DNA from: Blastomyces gilchristii SLH14081
Lineage: Eukaryota > Ascomycota > Eurotiomycetes > Onygenales > Ajellomycetaceae
Assembly: GCF_000003855.2 (NCBI RefSeq)
Contig: NW_003101669.1
Span: 1,430,795 to 1,494,794 of the forward strand
Direction: 5' to 3'
Length of the DNA stretch: 64,000 bases
The position numbers and the translations under genes were made by a program. Positions 35,599-47,196 of the stretch are shown here, piece by piece; the stretch's first letter is position 1; each line of letters starts with the position of its first letter. The notes below the pieces were generated by a model that saw only the letters and a list, made by a program, of their open reading frames with translations, had not been told where the DNA came from and searched no databases.

Positions 35599-37184
35599 TT
35601 AGGCGTTAGGCGCTTCAAAGACTTCGTCCAGCTCTTCCAGTGTGCGTCCCCGCAACAATCTCAAGGCAAACTGCCATGCCCGCTGTACAGCCAAGGAACA
35701 TTTTGCAACGTCCAATTATATCGTGGCAGCGTGCCCCAACCATTGCGGGGATCCATCCCGTAATGGCGTAGACGATATTGAGGAGGAGCTTGGCGTCGGT
35801 ATCGGTCACTCTAACGTTCTCAAGGAGGTAGGGAAGGTAGTACGATGCGACGCTAGGAGATTAATGTGTCGGGGGTCAGCCAAAATATAGACACTTTCTA
35901 GATACAAAGACGGCTTGTTATGGCCTTGGGATGTCCTTGGATTCGTTGGAGCATACTCGCTACCGGAGAATGGCCCAAACCACGAAAATGAGACATTGAG
36001 CATCGTCCTATACCGACGAGAACGGGATTTGAATAGTACTCGGATATCAAAAAAGTTTCGCCAGGTCAACATGTCTTCCTTGCTCAAAGACTCGGCCATT
36101 TCATCCATTTCAAGTTTAACCAATGGGTGGTTAAAATCACCGTTTGCGTGGTATTTGGCCAATATGGCCCTTGCCTTATCGTCGCGTTCTTTCCCCATCA
36201 ACCTGATTAGTTGCTGCGATTAGTTTCCTGGTCTTCTCATAAAAAAGAGATATTTCACAATGCCATCTAGGATATTCAAAATAGAACCAAATCCCCAAAC
36301 AAACGACTCTGGGGCAAAGCATTTGAATCCATAAAGGCACGCGCCAATCGCTGTTCCCCAGGTGCGCGAGGTGTTTATGATTTCCATAAACGGAGGATGT
36401 GGCAATTATGGAGTCCTATAAAGTGTCACTCTTGCACGGTTAAACTAATAGCTCAAGGTACACGGATTGCGAAGAGGGGTACAAACCACGTAGTAGAATG
36501 TGTTATACATGCCCGCAACCGTCGCGCGGTACTGGGGCGGCGCAAGGTCGATAATGTATAGCGGCGCAGCGGTGCAAGCAATGATGGCAAAAAATGATAA
36601 CAAGAACCGCCCACTGGCTGTCGGGATAGTCGTGATACAGACACCAAAGCAGCCGAGAAAGATGGGTAGTTGTCGGCCTTTCCAGTCTGCTATCCAAATA
36701 AAGACAGCACCGATCATCTGGCCAACCTAGCGTTTGTGTCTTAGAAACCGCCTGTAGATATTATTCACGTGGGAACGGGGTTCCACACATTGAAGATGGC
36801 GAAGACAATCCCTGTGCCAGCATTGCCTGTTGGTGGGACTTCATAGTATTGACATAGTTGGGCAGAGTGTTTATACTACCCATCAAGTTGCCGTCAAGTC
36901 TTAGTATTTGAAATATATCATAAGCTCGGTTAGCGCTTTCCTAAAGGCATTTCACTCCATAGTCCTTGTACGGGACTTGTTTTTTTTTTTAATTCACACT
37001 GCTTACCGTTCATCGTTGATGTCAGAAAGACGAGGGCGCATAAGAGGCACATGCGGAGATACTCCTTTCCTAGCCAGTTGGGCTTGGAGTGCACCAATAT
37101 GTCGACTAGCTTCTCATTGCCCAAGGTCTTGATAGCATCACCCGCTCCATCCTCATCTTCAGACATGGACTCGTCAATCTCCAT
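35599..37184 (-). pseudogene. MFS sugar transporter with internal deletion
   Basis: Remnant of a lactose/hexose-type MFS permease. Recognisable pieces in order are the N-terminal cytosolic part ending YLRMCLLCALVFLTSTMN, then QMIGAVFIWIADWKGRQ, LAPPQYRATVAGMYNT, a TM5-6 loop region (SIIATSSVYG, then LWIQMLCP), the central loop KARAILAKYHANGD with MLTWRNFFDIRVLF, and FSGSDVASYYLPYLLENV to MVGARCHDIIGR. After MAVCL the frame jumps directly into the family's last few residues (GRTLEELDEVFEAPNA, stop at 35599-35601). The C-terminal transmembrane helices are therefore missing. Upstream, a one-base deletion near 36852 and an out-of-phase first intron break the frame. One intron would need a GC donor (GCATTG). 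Confidence 0.82.
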
Positions 37185-38207
37185 CGTATATGGTTATTGT
37201 CAAAAGAGAATTGTAGAAAACGCCCCCCCCCCTCTCTCCTCAACACTGAATTGTAAAAATCGGAGGAGCTGATGTCCGCATTAATAGGGTCTTGAATGGT
37301 CATCCCCCACATTCAGGTAAACCTGCTCTAGGTTTGATGCTAGTAGCTGTACCGACGTGCTGGACCTAGGGGTAGCACAGGGCTAAAGAAATGCTGATCC
37401 TGGGATAGGAGGAAAAGCAAGCGCAGGATACGCACTCCCTCACCGACCCTCGATTGATCATCCATTTTTTCTGCATTCATTTGCCCAAACAGGCAGTGAG
37501 GTAGCATCCCCAAAGCAACATTGAAGCTGGAAATAGCATTCTTGCTGTGCAACTGGTTGGGCCTGGAGCCGCAGAGAGCTGCAGCGAGGGTTTTCTTTCG
37601 TTCCTCTCCCCGCATTTTTGAGGGGTCGGACTTGCAAGTACCTAGCTACAGGGAAAAGAATACATCCCAGTGAGATGAGCTGAATGGTAAGAAAATTCTC
37701 TCAAAGCACGGGGGAATTGGCCCGTTGTTGGTTAGCAATAGTTGATGTGGCGTTTGTTGCAGTAACTAACTTAGTTAACCCAGCGCCGCTAGCATGAGCT
37801 TAACCTGACGACTCTAAACTAACTAGTTAGTTGACGCACTTCGCGATAGCCAGGAGCACCATTGGTCGGCTTAAAAGACAAAAGCACAGTTGAGGGCTCC
37901 CGAGCTATTAGCAAACAGTGATCTCCCACCCTACTAGAAGCGACAACTTTTCTAGCCTGAAAATTTTGACCAAAAGCCCAAGATCCAAATCTAGACTAGA
38001 CACGGCAATGTGCTGTGCTGAAGTAGGTGTGTAAATAGTCCGTAATGATTCTCCACCAAAACTTGAAAAAAAACTGTTATATTCTATATTCTAACCAAGA
38101 TCTATCTATATTCATTTGATGCTTTCACTTAGCTTGTTGAGAAACTTATTAAATTGTTGCTGAAAGACCCTCTGCACGGTTGTCGTTTACGAAACGTAAC
38201 TGGAGTC
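37185..38207. other. Intergenic between two transporter genes
   Basis: Upstream region of the sugar transporter relic and 3' flank of the DHA2 gene. It contains two TAACTAAC/GTTAGTTA-type palindromic patches (about 37753-37778 and 37816-37834) resembling those at 43440 and 59832. No gene is recognised. Confidence 0.55.
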
Positions 38208-40266
38208 TCAAACGGCTTTCTCACCCGATAGCCTCCTGCGAGCCTGAATGCTCTTCTTCCCTTCTTCTTTCAAAGCATCGTCATCCGGCCTCTCCAAAGT
38301 TACCTGCGGCATCAGGAACACAGCAAGGAAGAACGCCAAGGCGGCCAGCCCCGCGCCGATTAGGAATATTATTCGGAACCCCTTCTGGTATGCGGGGACA
38401 AGAACGGACCGGACACGGACAGCCTCCGATTCCGGCAGGGTGGAAAGGAACGAACCAGGGCTCTTAAGTAGTTGACTGGTTTGCGATCTACTAAGGTTGA
38501 GAGGCGAAACAGACGATAGTAAGATGTTATGTATGATAGTTCCGGCGGCGGCAAGTCCTAGGGTTCCGCCGAGATTTCTAATAAAGCTGTAGAGACGTTG
38601 ACATGTATTAAGTAACCGGCCTATGTGTATTTTAGTTTACTTCTCCACTCACTTTCTAAATGATGACACCACGGCCATATCACGCCGCTCGACGCCGGCT
38701 TGTATTGCAATGAGTGCTCTGGGAAAATTGATATTAACGCTCCACACATAGTAATTCCATAACTTGTTCACATTTTGTCACTACTTACGGTTGCAATGTA
38801 TTCCCTAGACCAAACCCAGTTAATATTCCGTAGCCGATTTGTTTTCCAAGACCTGAGGATTGATTGAGCGTTGAGAATAGGCCAAGGCCCACTGCCCATA
38901 TGACCCATCCAAGAAGGATGGGCTCTCGATAGCGGCCTACCCAGTGCACGACAAGGCCCGACAATGTGCTGCTAGCGGCTAATATAGATCAGTAACACGA
39001 GTAAAGAAAGTAGGGATCGATATATGGTTTAGCGGCGGGCCCTAGGGCCCCGACCACCTTTGAAGAATTCAAACGTACTCTGAGTTAACGTAATCGGAAG
39101 TAGCAACGAAGCAGCCTTGGTAGCGGAGTAGCCATATGCTGTCTGGTAAAATAGAGGAATGTAGTAGAACTGGACGAGGAAATTCCAGCCATTGATGAAC
39201 ATGGTTAGGCTGGCTCCATTAACAATACGAGATTTAAAAATATGCATCGGTACAAGAGGCGTAGATGTCCCCTTCCATTGCCATAAAACGAACACGGTCG
39301 AGAAAAAAAATCCGACAACCAATGTAGCGATGACGTGGACTGAGTTCCATGCATAATCACCCCCACTCCATATCAAACCCAGCAAAAGCACCGTTGTCCC
39401 GCCAAGGGCCAGTATAACACCGGTGAAATCTATAGCTCTCAGTTTCAACTTCCAGTCTCCTTCTACTTTTTTCAGGGGCATGAAGAAGATCACGCAGCCA
39501 GTAGTTAGTACTGTGATGGGTAAGTTGAGACGGAATATCCATCGCCACGAGCCAGGTGAGATGGATGCGAGGGAGCCGCCAATGACAGGTCCAATGCCAT
39601 TCGCAAGGGCGACGGCAGCGCCTAGGATTCCTTGATACTTTCCTCGCTCTCGGAGGGGAACAGTATCACTGACTATCGCCTGGGCCACGGTCATTAACCC
39701 ACCACTGCCAATGCCAGTGAAGGCTCGGAACACTATTAGCTGGATGGCAGACTGTGCGAGAGAGGATGCTAGGGATCCTATAAAACCGATCGCGAGGCCA
39801 ATGTAGAGAATCACTTTGCGTGACCAGATGTCGGAAAAACGGCCATAGAGTAGCTGGAAAGATGTTGACGTTCTTTCGAGAAGAAATTGCAGTTATGTTA
39901 ATAGATATCGTATTGCCTTGAAGGCAAGCAAACTAGATCAGCGAACGTACACAAAATACCCTGCGGCAATCCAGGACATTAGATCTCCGGCAGCCAGTTC
40001 ATCTGAGATGATCGAAAGACTAGCTGCCAAAGTGGTTTGATCCATCAAAGCGAGCAAATCAACAGTGGCGCACGCCAGAAATATCTGAAGCTGGTTAGTG
40101 CAGCTCAAGTTGGTACACACGTTAAAGACATAAAACTCACCGTAATGATCGTACGCTTTGGGACGAAGTTTGTCTGTTCATTGAAAACATAAGGACTTTT
40201 CTCGACATTTCTAGCAGTCTCCCCGGCGTCTGACAGACCTGAGATTGATGGCTGTGTTGATCCCAT
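38208..40266 (-). CDS. DHA2-type MFS exporter, 14 TM
   Basis: Proton-driven drug or metabolite exporter of the plasma membrane. Six exons: 40266-40141, 40084-39951, 39872-39079, 38978-38789, 38718-38653 and 38586-38208, in phase, giving 562 residues. TM1 carries the signature VDLLALMDQTTLAASL (DxT type). Motif A-like PLRERGKYQG follows TM4, and motif C GAAVALANGIGPVIGGSLA with GSWRWIFRLNLP lies in the TM5-6 region. The second half (FINGWNFLVQFYYIPLFYQ, then GFGLGNTLQP) matches the 14-TM family, and the tail is basic (ARRRLSGEKAV). The frame is intact. It is divergent from the cysteine-synthase/rhodanese gene across 941 bp, so co-regulation is possible. The substrate is unknown. Confidence 0.88.
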
Positions 40267-41207
40267 GACAGGCGCGTCTTTGTCTAAATTTCCGTCCCCT
40301 GAATAGCCAGATAGCGAGAAAACAACAGATATTTGGGATACTTTGTACTAGTGAGGCAGGGAGAGAAGAGTAACGGCGCTCCAATTTCATGAACGTGGGA
40401 AATGATCACTAGAAGTGATTTTGCTTTAATCTCTTCTGTGAATAAGTAACGATTAACGCGAGGAACTTGCGGACGATCGCACCCCAACTGGGTTGTGCAA
40501 CAGGTCTGGTAGTTAAGGTTTGATGAAAGAGAGTATCAAGGTACCTGCCTATTTATTTGCTTGGAAAATGCCGCGCAGGAGCCAGCGAAATCGGGCCGAA
40601 CAGGAACTGCGACCCGATCTATATCATTCAAGGTACCCGTGAAAGGACATTTTCCACAAAGGTACTTTATTGTACACAATAACGTCCCTAACATCGTAAT
40701 GTCATATCACATGTACCTGAGTATACAATTTCTATCTGTTTGGATAGGAAGGAGATGCAGTACTCAAAGATAACAGAAGAGAACCTTGTGAGCTACCCCT
40801 GTGGGTCTGTCTATAGAGAGAAACGACAGACTAGGGCAAAATGCGAAATTATGGGGAACAAAGACCTTACTTACCTGGCAGATTGACAATTCAAGGAGGC
40901 CGTAAAAACCCGACAACGCTTCCTGAATTCAAGAGAACTGTCCAAGTTATGTCATGATTGGGCCAGATATTATTGTACCCCTGGTTTTGAGATATGCGAA
41001 TGCCCAATTGCAAGTACACGTATGCAACAGCCGTGGAACAGGGATGACTACACTGAAGGTGAATGGGCGACGGCTCATATTGTATTGTATAAATGTCCAG
41101 GCTCGTGGCCGCTCTCTTCCAATGGTCCTGCCTGCCATCATCTTCTGAAGAAAACATCCCGCTCGGTGCCTATTTCTTTGCTGCTTGAAAATCTTGTCAA
41201 ACATAAA
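40267..41207. promoter_or_regulatory. Divergent intergenic region, exporter / CysK-rhodanese
   Basis: 941 bases between start codons of two divergent genes. No further gene is seen. Short open frames in both directions end within it, and an in-frame extension upstream of 41208 has no family resemblance. Confidence 0.45.
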
Positions 41208-42896
41208 ATGGCGAACCCAAACATTTTGAACGTATATTCCGGGCCCGATGCTCTGAAGAAATACTTCAACCCCGATTTCCAACCTCCACTTCCACTTGTA
41301 GAAGTTCCAGAGGCCCTGAACCCCTTCTATCAAGATGGAGTACGGATATATGCAAAGATGATGACAATGCACCCCGCGAACAACGTGAAGGCGATACCAG
41401 GTTCGTATTTCCGCAGGAGTGCACTCCTGAAGAAGGATACATGAAGCTAATTGTGCCGGTGTTTTGCTTTTTAGCAATGAATATGCTCGAATCCAGTGTT
41501 GTGCCAGGGAAAACGAAAACAATTATTGAATACAGCTCTGGCTCGACAGTAATTTCGATGGCAATGATCGCAAGGATATGCCACAATATCAGCGATGTCA
41601 GGGCATATCTCAGCAATAAAACGAGCTACGCAAAGTTGAGGTTGATGCAATTCTTCGGGCTCGACATCACCCTCTTCGGGGGGCCTTCGCAGCCTAACCC
41701 ACATGACGAACGCGGCGGGATCCAGGGCGCAAGAAGGATGGCAATTGTCTCTGATGAAATTGTCAACCCAAATCAGTACGAAAATGAGAATAACTGGAAA
41801 GCACATGTCCGTTGGACAGGGCCGCAGATTCTTAAGCAGCTCCCTGAAATAAAGGTTATTTGCGCTGGTATGGGCACATCGGGCACGATGACAGGAATCG
41901 GAACATATCTGAAGCAGGCAAAGCCTTCTGTCTTCAGGCTTGGGGTTTGCACAGCTCCGGGTGACCGAGTTCCAGGCCCTAGATCCCATTCTCTTCTCGA
42001 ACCTGTTCAGTTCCCGTGGAAAAAGGCCATAGATGCAATTGAAGAAGTAGGATCGCCTGAAGCTTATTCGCTGTCTCTCGAAATGTGCAGGCAGGGGCTG
42101 GTTTGCGGCCCATCGTCCGGGTTCAACTTAAGAGGGCTTGTTCAAATGTTGGGCAAGCGCAAATCGGCTGGGACTTTGCAAGATCTAGCGGGCCCTGATG
42201 GTTTAATTCAATGCGTTTTCTTGTGTTGCGATCTGCCATACCAGTATATCGACGAGTATTTCCAGAAATTAGGACCGGAGAAATTCCATCCTATACATAA
42301 CCAGGTGAGTCGAAATAAATAATAAATGTCGCCATCACTTAATCCGCTGCAAATTGGACTTGACACTAATAGATCACCAGAATTTGATCAAGGCTGATAG
42401 ATACCGCTATGATGACAGCTGGGAACGGCTTCCAAGCGACCTTCTTCCCCACTTCTACGAGCCTCCTGAGGCTGTGAAAATGTACTGCTGGACTGCCATC
42501 AGGGCAAAGCCAAAGACTTACATAGTTGACCTGCGGAAGAAAGCCGACTATGAAAGCTGGCATGTGCCGGATGCTATAAACATCCCGCTCAGCAGCTTGA
42601 CTTCAGCGGAGCCCAGCCCGTTCGCAGATGTGAAAGTGCTGGAAGCACAATGGCTGGAACTGGAGGATATCTTCAGCCAGGTCAATAATTCCTCTAACTT
42701 TAATGACCAGCGGGTTCTTGTCCTGTGCTACAACGGAGATACAGCACGGGTTGCAACCAGTATTCTGCGAGCCAAATCAGTCGAGGCAGACTGTGTTCGT
42801 GGTGGTTATCAGGCCATTAACGCCATTGCGCCAGGAGGCTTTCCAGGCGAACGAGAATCGCGGTTAATTTCGCCGCGACAGGATATCCTTGTGTAA
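41208..42896 (+). CDS. PLP-dependent cysteine synthase-like enzyme fused to rhodanese
   Basis: Two-domain protein of sulfur metabolism. Exons are 41208-41400, 41475-42304 and 42381-42896, giving 512 residues. Domain 1 (about 1-335) is a fold-type II PLP enzyme. Lys61 in PANNVKAIPAMNM is the likely Schiff-base lysine, YSSGSTVISMAM replaces the usual substrate loop, and GMGTSGTMTGIGTYLKQ is the phosphate-binding loop. Domain 2 (about 375-500) is a rhodanese: YIVDLRKKADYESWHVPDA, then LVLCYNGDTARVA with active-site Cys457. The serine-rich loop variant means acetylserine use is not assured. Fusion would couple cysteine or persulfide chemistry to sulfur transfer (inference). The start is the ATG opening MANPNILNVYSGPDAL, which suits the family. 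An acceptor at 42380 keeps phase, while one at 42372 does not. Confidence 0.85.
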
Positions 42897-43681
42897 AAGC
42901 AAGGATGCGGTGTAACTAACCATCCATAAAAAGAGCTTGTGTTTTCCGTATTATAGCCGCTTGCGAGAAGGGAGGGGAGATGGAAGCGGGTCATGTGATC
43001 CTGTAGGTAATTCACGTGATCCCTTCATACTCCTTTGTGTTGTTTATTTGGTTTTCTTCTCCTCTGTGCTATTGTAAATAAGAGATCTTAGCAATAACAT
43101 GGAATAGTTGTTTTGAATTCTTCGGGTTATTTTCAATTGGGTCCTTGAAGTCACTCACTTGTAACTAGAATTGAACCCTTGCACACTCGTCTTGTCTAAA
43201 AGGGACAGAACATGAACCAAATGACAACAAGCTGGCTATCAAAAGCACGCGAACATCTTCGTTGTGGTTAAGCAACACAACACGCTGTCCAAGCCTTGGA
43301 ATGGGAGGTTATTTACGGAGTACCTAAGACGGTAGAGACGTGAATGTACCCTCTATTACAGAGTACGTGGCCAGGAAATATAATGATAATGGAAAACTAG
43401 TTAATTGTACTAATAATAACCACAATAAAAAGATCATAGGGTAACTAGTTAACTAGTTACATCAGCACACCAAAACAATCTTGGCTCTGAGTTAACATTT
43501 CCCCCAATCAACCAGAAGTCAATCCCACGTCCCCAGCTCAATTTGCCATCCGATCACCATTCCCGGGGTCCTTCGCAGCTCTAGAAAAGCACGTTGTCAG
43601 CGAGAGGCAATGGCACAAGGAGTTACCCGATCGAACGTTGCAAAGCTACTTAAGGGACATGGAAATCCTCAGGGCATAAAC
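42897..43681. other. Intergenic with GTTAAC palindromes
   Basis: 3' flank of the fusion gene. It contains a GGTAACTAGTTAACTAGTTAC palindromic run at about 43440-43459 and TACGGAGTAC at about 43315-43324. No gene is recognised. Confidence 0.5.
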
Positions 43682-43964
43682 TTACTCGCAGCTGTGGGTA
43701 TGGGCCTCCACAATCAAAGAAGCATTGCATTCTAGCTTGATTTAAGCACTTGCACTCCTAATGATCGTTCTCTGTCAGGTAAATTTTCCCTTATCTTGTT
43801 GATTGATTCATGCCTCAGACTACTCATGTGGGAATAGGAGTTGAATATACCTCTGCCCAGGTTGCTTTGGGGCAGGAGACCTTGGGGCATGCGCAGTCCT
43901 GTTGTTCCGTCGGGAGAGCGAAAACGGCCGGCAAGATGGCCAAACAGAGGGTGATGAACTTCAT
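43682..43964 (-). CDS. Candidate small cysteine-rich secreted protein
   Basis: A short frame starts at 43964 with a good signal peptide (MKFITLCLAILPAVFALP) followed by QQDCACPKVSCPK. A GTATAT donor at 43850 can join an AG acceptor, so exon 2 runs 43735-43682. It adds LECNASLIVEAHTHSCE and a stop, for 55 residues with about five cysteines after the signal. The CxC...C...CxNA pattern recalls fungal small cysteine-rich secreted proteins. Without splicing the frame would end at 43824 (46 residues). Only the signal peptide and the cysteine pattern support it, so this is tentative. Confidence 0.42.
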
Positions 43965-46900
43965 AGTTGGCGAGAGGGGATTGTTCTTTCTGACGGATAA
44001 ATGTTGCTTGCGTAGACCTCGATCAGATACGTCACTTGGATGTATATCAAGATTGAAACTCTGACACAACTCGAGCGCGCGATTGAGGGTCATATAAATA
44101 GAGAAGACCATCAGGACCGGCGCCGCTAGATGACAGGAACCATTGTCTCTTCACATTCCTCCATGCACCATGATGGGATACAATGCAGAAGCACCCTGGT
44201 GCGTCTACTGAGACAAAGTAAAATTGAACAATGAGAAGCAGCAGTGTATTTTTCTTTTCTGCGACCGACATTTTAGCCAACTTTGGCTTTGAGTAGAGGA
44301 AGAACCCAAGCGCCGGGTGCGCATCGCATGCTGAGATCCAGAAAAAAGCGCAACCTATGGAGTTCTTCGTGAAGCCTGGCTAGATGCAGCGGATGCATCC
44401 GCGAATTCGGAGAACAACGTTCATTGTGAGGAAAATGCGAAAGAAAATAATCGCTACTTTGGATGTGCCGGATGCGTACAGCAGTCCTCCAGGAATTTTA
44501 ATAATGAAATCTGTATGTGCTGGCATGATTGCGAAATTGGGGACACAGTTGCTAGCTCCCATGGTTGTTCAATAATGACCAAGGAGGGAGACATATTGCT
44601 TGAGGACAGGGTCAATCGCGAGGTTGAAATGCCTTGTGAAATTCATCATATGCTGAGTTCTTTGTGGCTATACTATAGACACATACATCAATGGGTGTTT
44701 CCTCATAGGAAACAAAGCTATCCAGGTCTCACCATCAGACCCATGGGGTGAAACCGACTCTCCGAAGCCAACCAGCCCTATGCTGTTGAGGAATTTTGTG
44801 CCAGAGTTGGGCCTGGACACGGCATCGTTGATTGTGCAGGGGGGAAGGGCAAAATTCAGACTCCCATTCAGATTCAGGTGAGAAAATGAAACCAAAGAGA
44901 TTCCTGTGCTGCTTAGCATTCACTAAATAAGATGACTAGCGGGGTGTCACAGGTCGGTCAGAATATGGAGTCAGATGTGAATATGGAGTATTGCAGCATC
45001 AATGAGAAAGATTAGGCTGGCCTCTGCACCATCTATAATAGCAGGCCCCAAGTCAGGATGTTGTGAGGAAGTTGAGGAACAAATAAATGCTTGTTACTCC
45101 GAGCCTGATCACCCACACTGACTCCAGCCCTCCTCACTCTTAACTTAGCATTGTCCTTTGCAGGGTGCAAATCTAGGCCCTGGAAAGAAAGACTTTGTGA
45201 ATAGAGTTGCTGCATTGACATATATTATTGAGCATATCTTGTAATGCCTAAAGACCAACAAGGGTGCCTGGCCTGATAATGACAATGATGAACCCTCCAA
45301 CAACCTGAGACTGACGTGCAAAACCAGGTTTCCATCTCAAAGCTCTCATTTTACAATACAGGGGTATCCGATCTTACGCAGTATTAATCCCCAAATTTGC
45401 CAATAATGAAATGATTCCGTGTGGGCATAGGGTAATATTGCTGCGTGGTATTTCAGCTTCCCCTCTCGCTCGTAAAACAATTTAAATGAGGTACGGACAG
45501 GGACAGGACGGGGGCTCTCTTCTTCTTCTCTGATACGAGGTCGTTTCAAGTTTGCTCAGTCCTCAGCGTTCTGGACCGACAGAGTGGAGTCAATGCCTCC
45601 ATGAGCTTAAATGTCTGGTATCAAAATCTCACTGCTGGAGAGAAAGTTTCCAACCGATGGGGGAGTTGGTGAAGCCATCAAGAGAAACACTGAATATATT
45701 GCACATGAGAGTTGGATTGCTGGCCGCAGACAAACAGAGGAGGATCCTCTCAAAAGTTATAATAATTAACACTAAGAAATTTAAGTTGTAACTTACGTTA
45801 GCTCCACTCTATTAGTTAACTACCGGCATAAAAGTATTTCCATTTCCTCTCTTAACCAGAGTGTTTTAAGGGGCTTAATGCCTGTTGCACCTGAATAAAC
45901 CAGCTACAGTTTAACTAAAGCTAGCCTAAGTCTCAGACTGCTCTGGAATGAAGAATCCTTGAATGGTAACAGAGCTACACACTTATTAAATTCTTATTTA
46001 GTGCTAATCATAATTTTGAAAGGATCCTCTGAACATATTCTGATTAGGCCTAACTATCTATCTACTCCGTACTCGCAGCAACAAGAAGTTAAAAAGGAAA
46101 CAGACGCAGAAAAAAAGTAACCCGTATCTTCAACATCTTCATCAGCCTCCAACCGCCCAAAAATCAGAATTGTTGATCGTCGTCTTTGAAGAAACACGAA
46201 GCGGCTCCTAGCATCGCGATGCGGCAAAGCCAAAAAAGGGATAGGAGCTTTACAAGCCACCTCACCTCCTTGACTCTTTGAACTAACCATTCAGGAGCCG
46301 GAGAACGGCTTTGGCAAACCAACGAAACACTACAAAGTCTTCGAACTCCAAAGCCTTGGTGTGGTTACAACCCTGCTGTCCAGATCTCGTGTTCTATAAA
46401 TATCGACTGCCAGCAGCTTCTTAGAACAGTCTATGCGCAGATTGCGATCATCTCCAAAAACTTTCACCGCAAAACATGGGGAAGTATTTCCTGCAGTTGC
46501 GGCTTAGCCAGGCTTGACACATGGGAGTTTCCCCCACCCCTTCGGGCTTCTTAGTGCAAGGGGCCGGGGAAGGCTTTTTTTTCTCTTGCCGCTCTGCATG
46601 ATTGGCTTGAGGGCCTCAAGAACGGATGAAGATCTCGAGTGTCTGTCCCGTTTCGTAGCGTGGTTCTGGTCTATTTGGCCCAACAATGCAACAATGCCTC
46701 GTTTCCAACAAAAGAAATACGGACGATTTCAGCTGGCAAGAGTCGGTTTGGACGAGGGCTTCTTGAGACTTAGAGGTCGCTGATTCGCGAACTTCTTTCA
46801 ACATCGTCCATTGCCAAGGTAGTCTGTATGAGGAAGAAGCGTATACTCCAGCCTTGGAGAAAGCTTGGCATCAATGGCAGCATCTCACTACTTCGTATTT

Positions 46901-47196
46901 GGGGGAAGATGGATGAGCCTCAGGGGGCACAGATAGCATGGGGATGAGGCTGAGAGGCGCTGTCCATCTTGGGGCTCTAAAGCATCCATCACAGATATAA
47001 AAGAGCCATCGATGACCACAATTCTTCTGCCCTCATCACATCCAAAGGAGCAGCCACCAACAACAAACCCCTTCAACAACGCGACAACGGCGGAGTACTC
47101 CGACCGCGAGTTATCCTCCCTTATTATCTCTTTGGCCCCAGTTAATTCTCCCGATTACATCAAAGAGTAGGAGTTTCGCGCCGAGAATAAGGAAAG
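43965..47196. other. Intergenic, no recognisable gene
   Basis: 3.2 kb of moderately AT-rich DNA with only short, unrelated open frames on both strands. I looked for transposon or kinase remnants and found none I could name. A TTAGTTAACTA patch lies near 45810-45822 and a TATAAAA at 46996-47002, about 195 bases before the next gene. Confidence 0.5.
46996..47002 (+). promoter_or_regulatory. Candidate TATA box of secreted protein gene
   Basis: TATAAAA about 195 bases upstream of the ATG at 47197. Position and sequence are suitable, with nothing else to confirm it. Confidence 0.35.
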
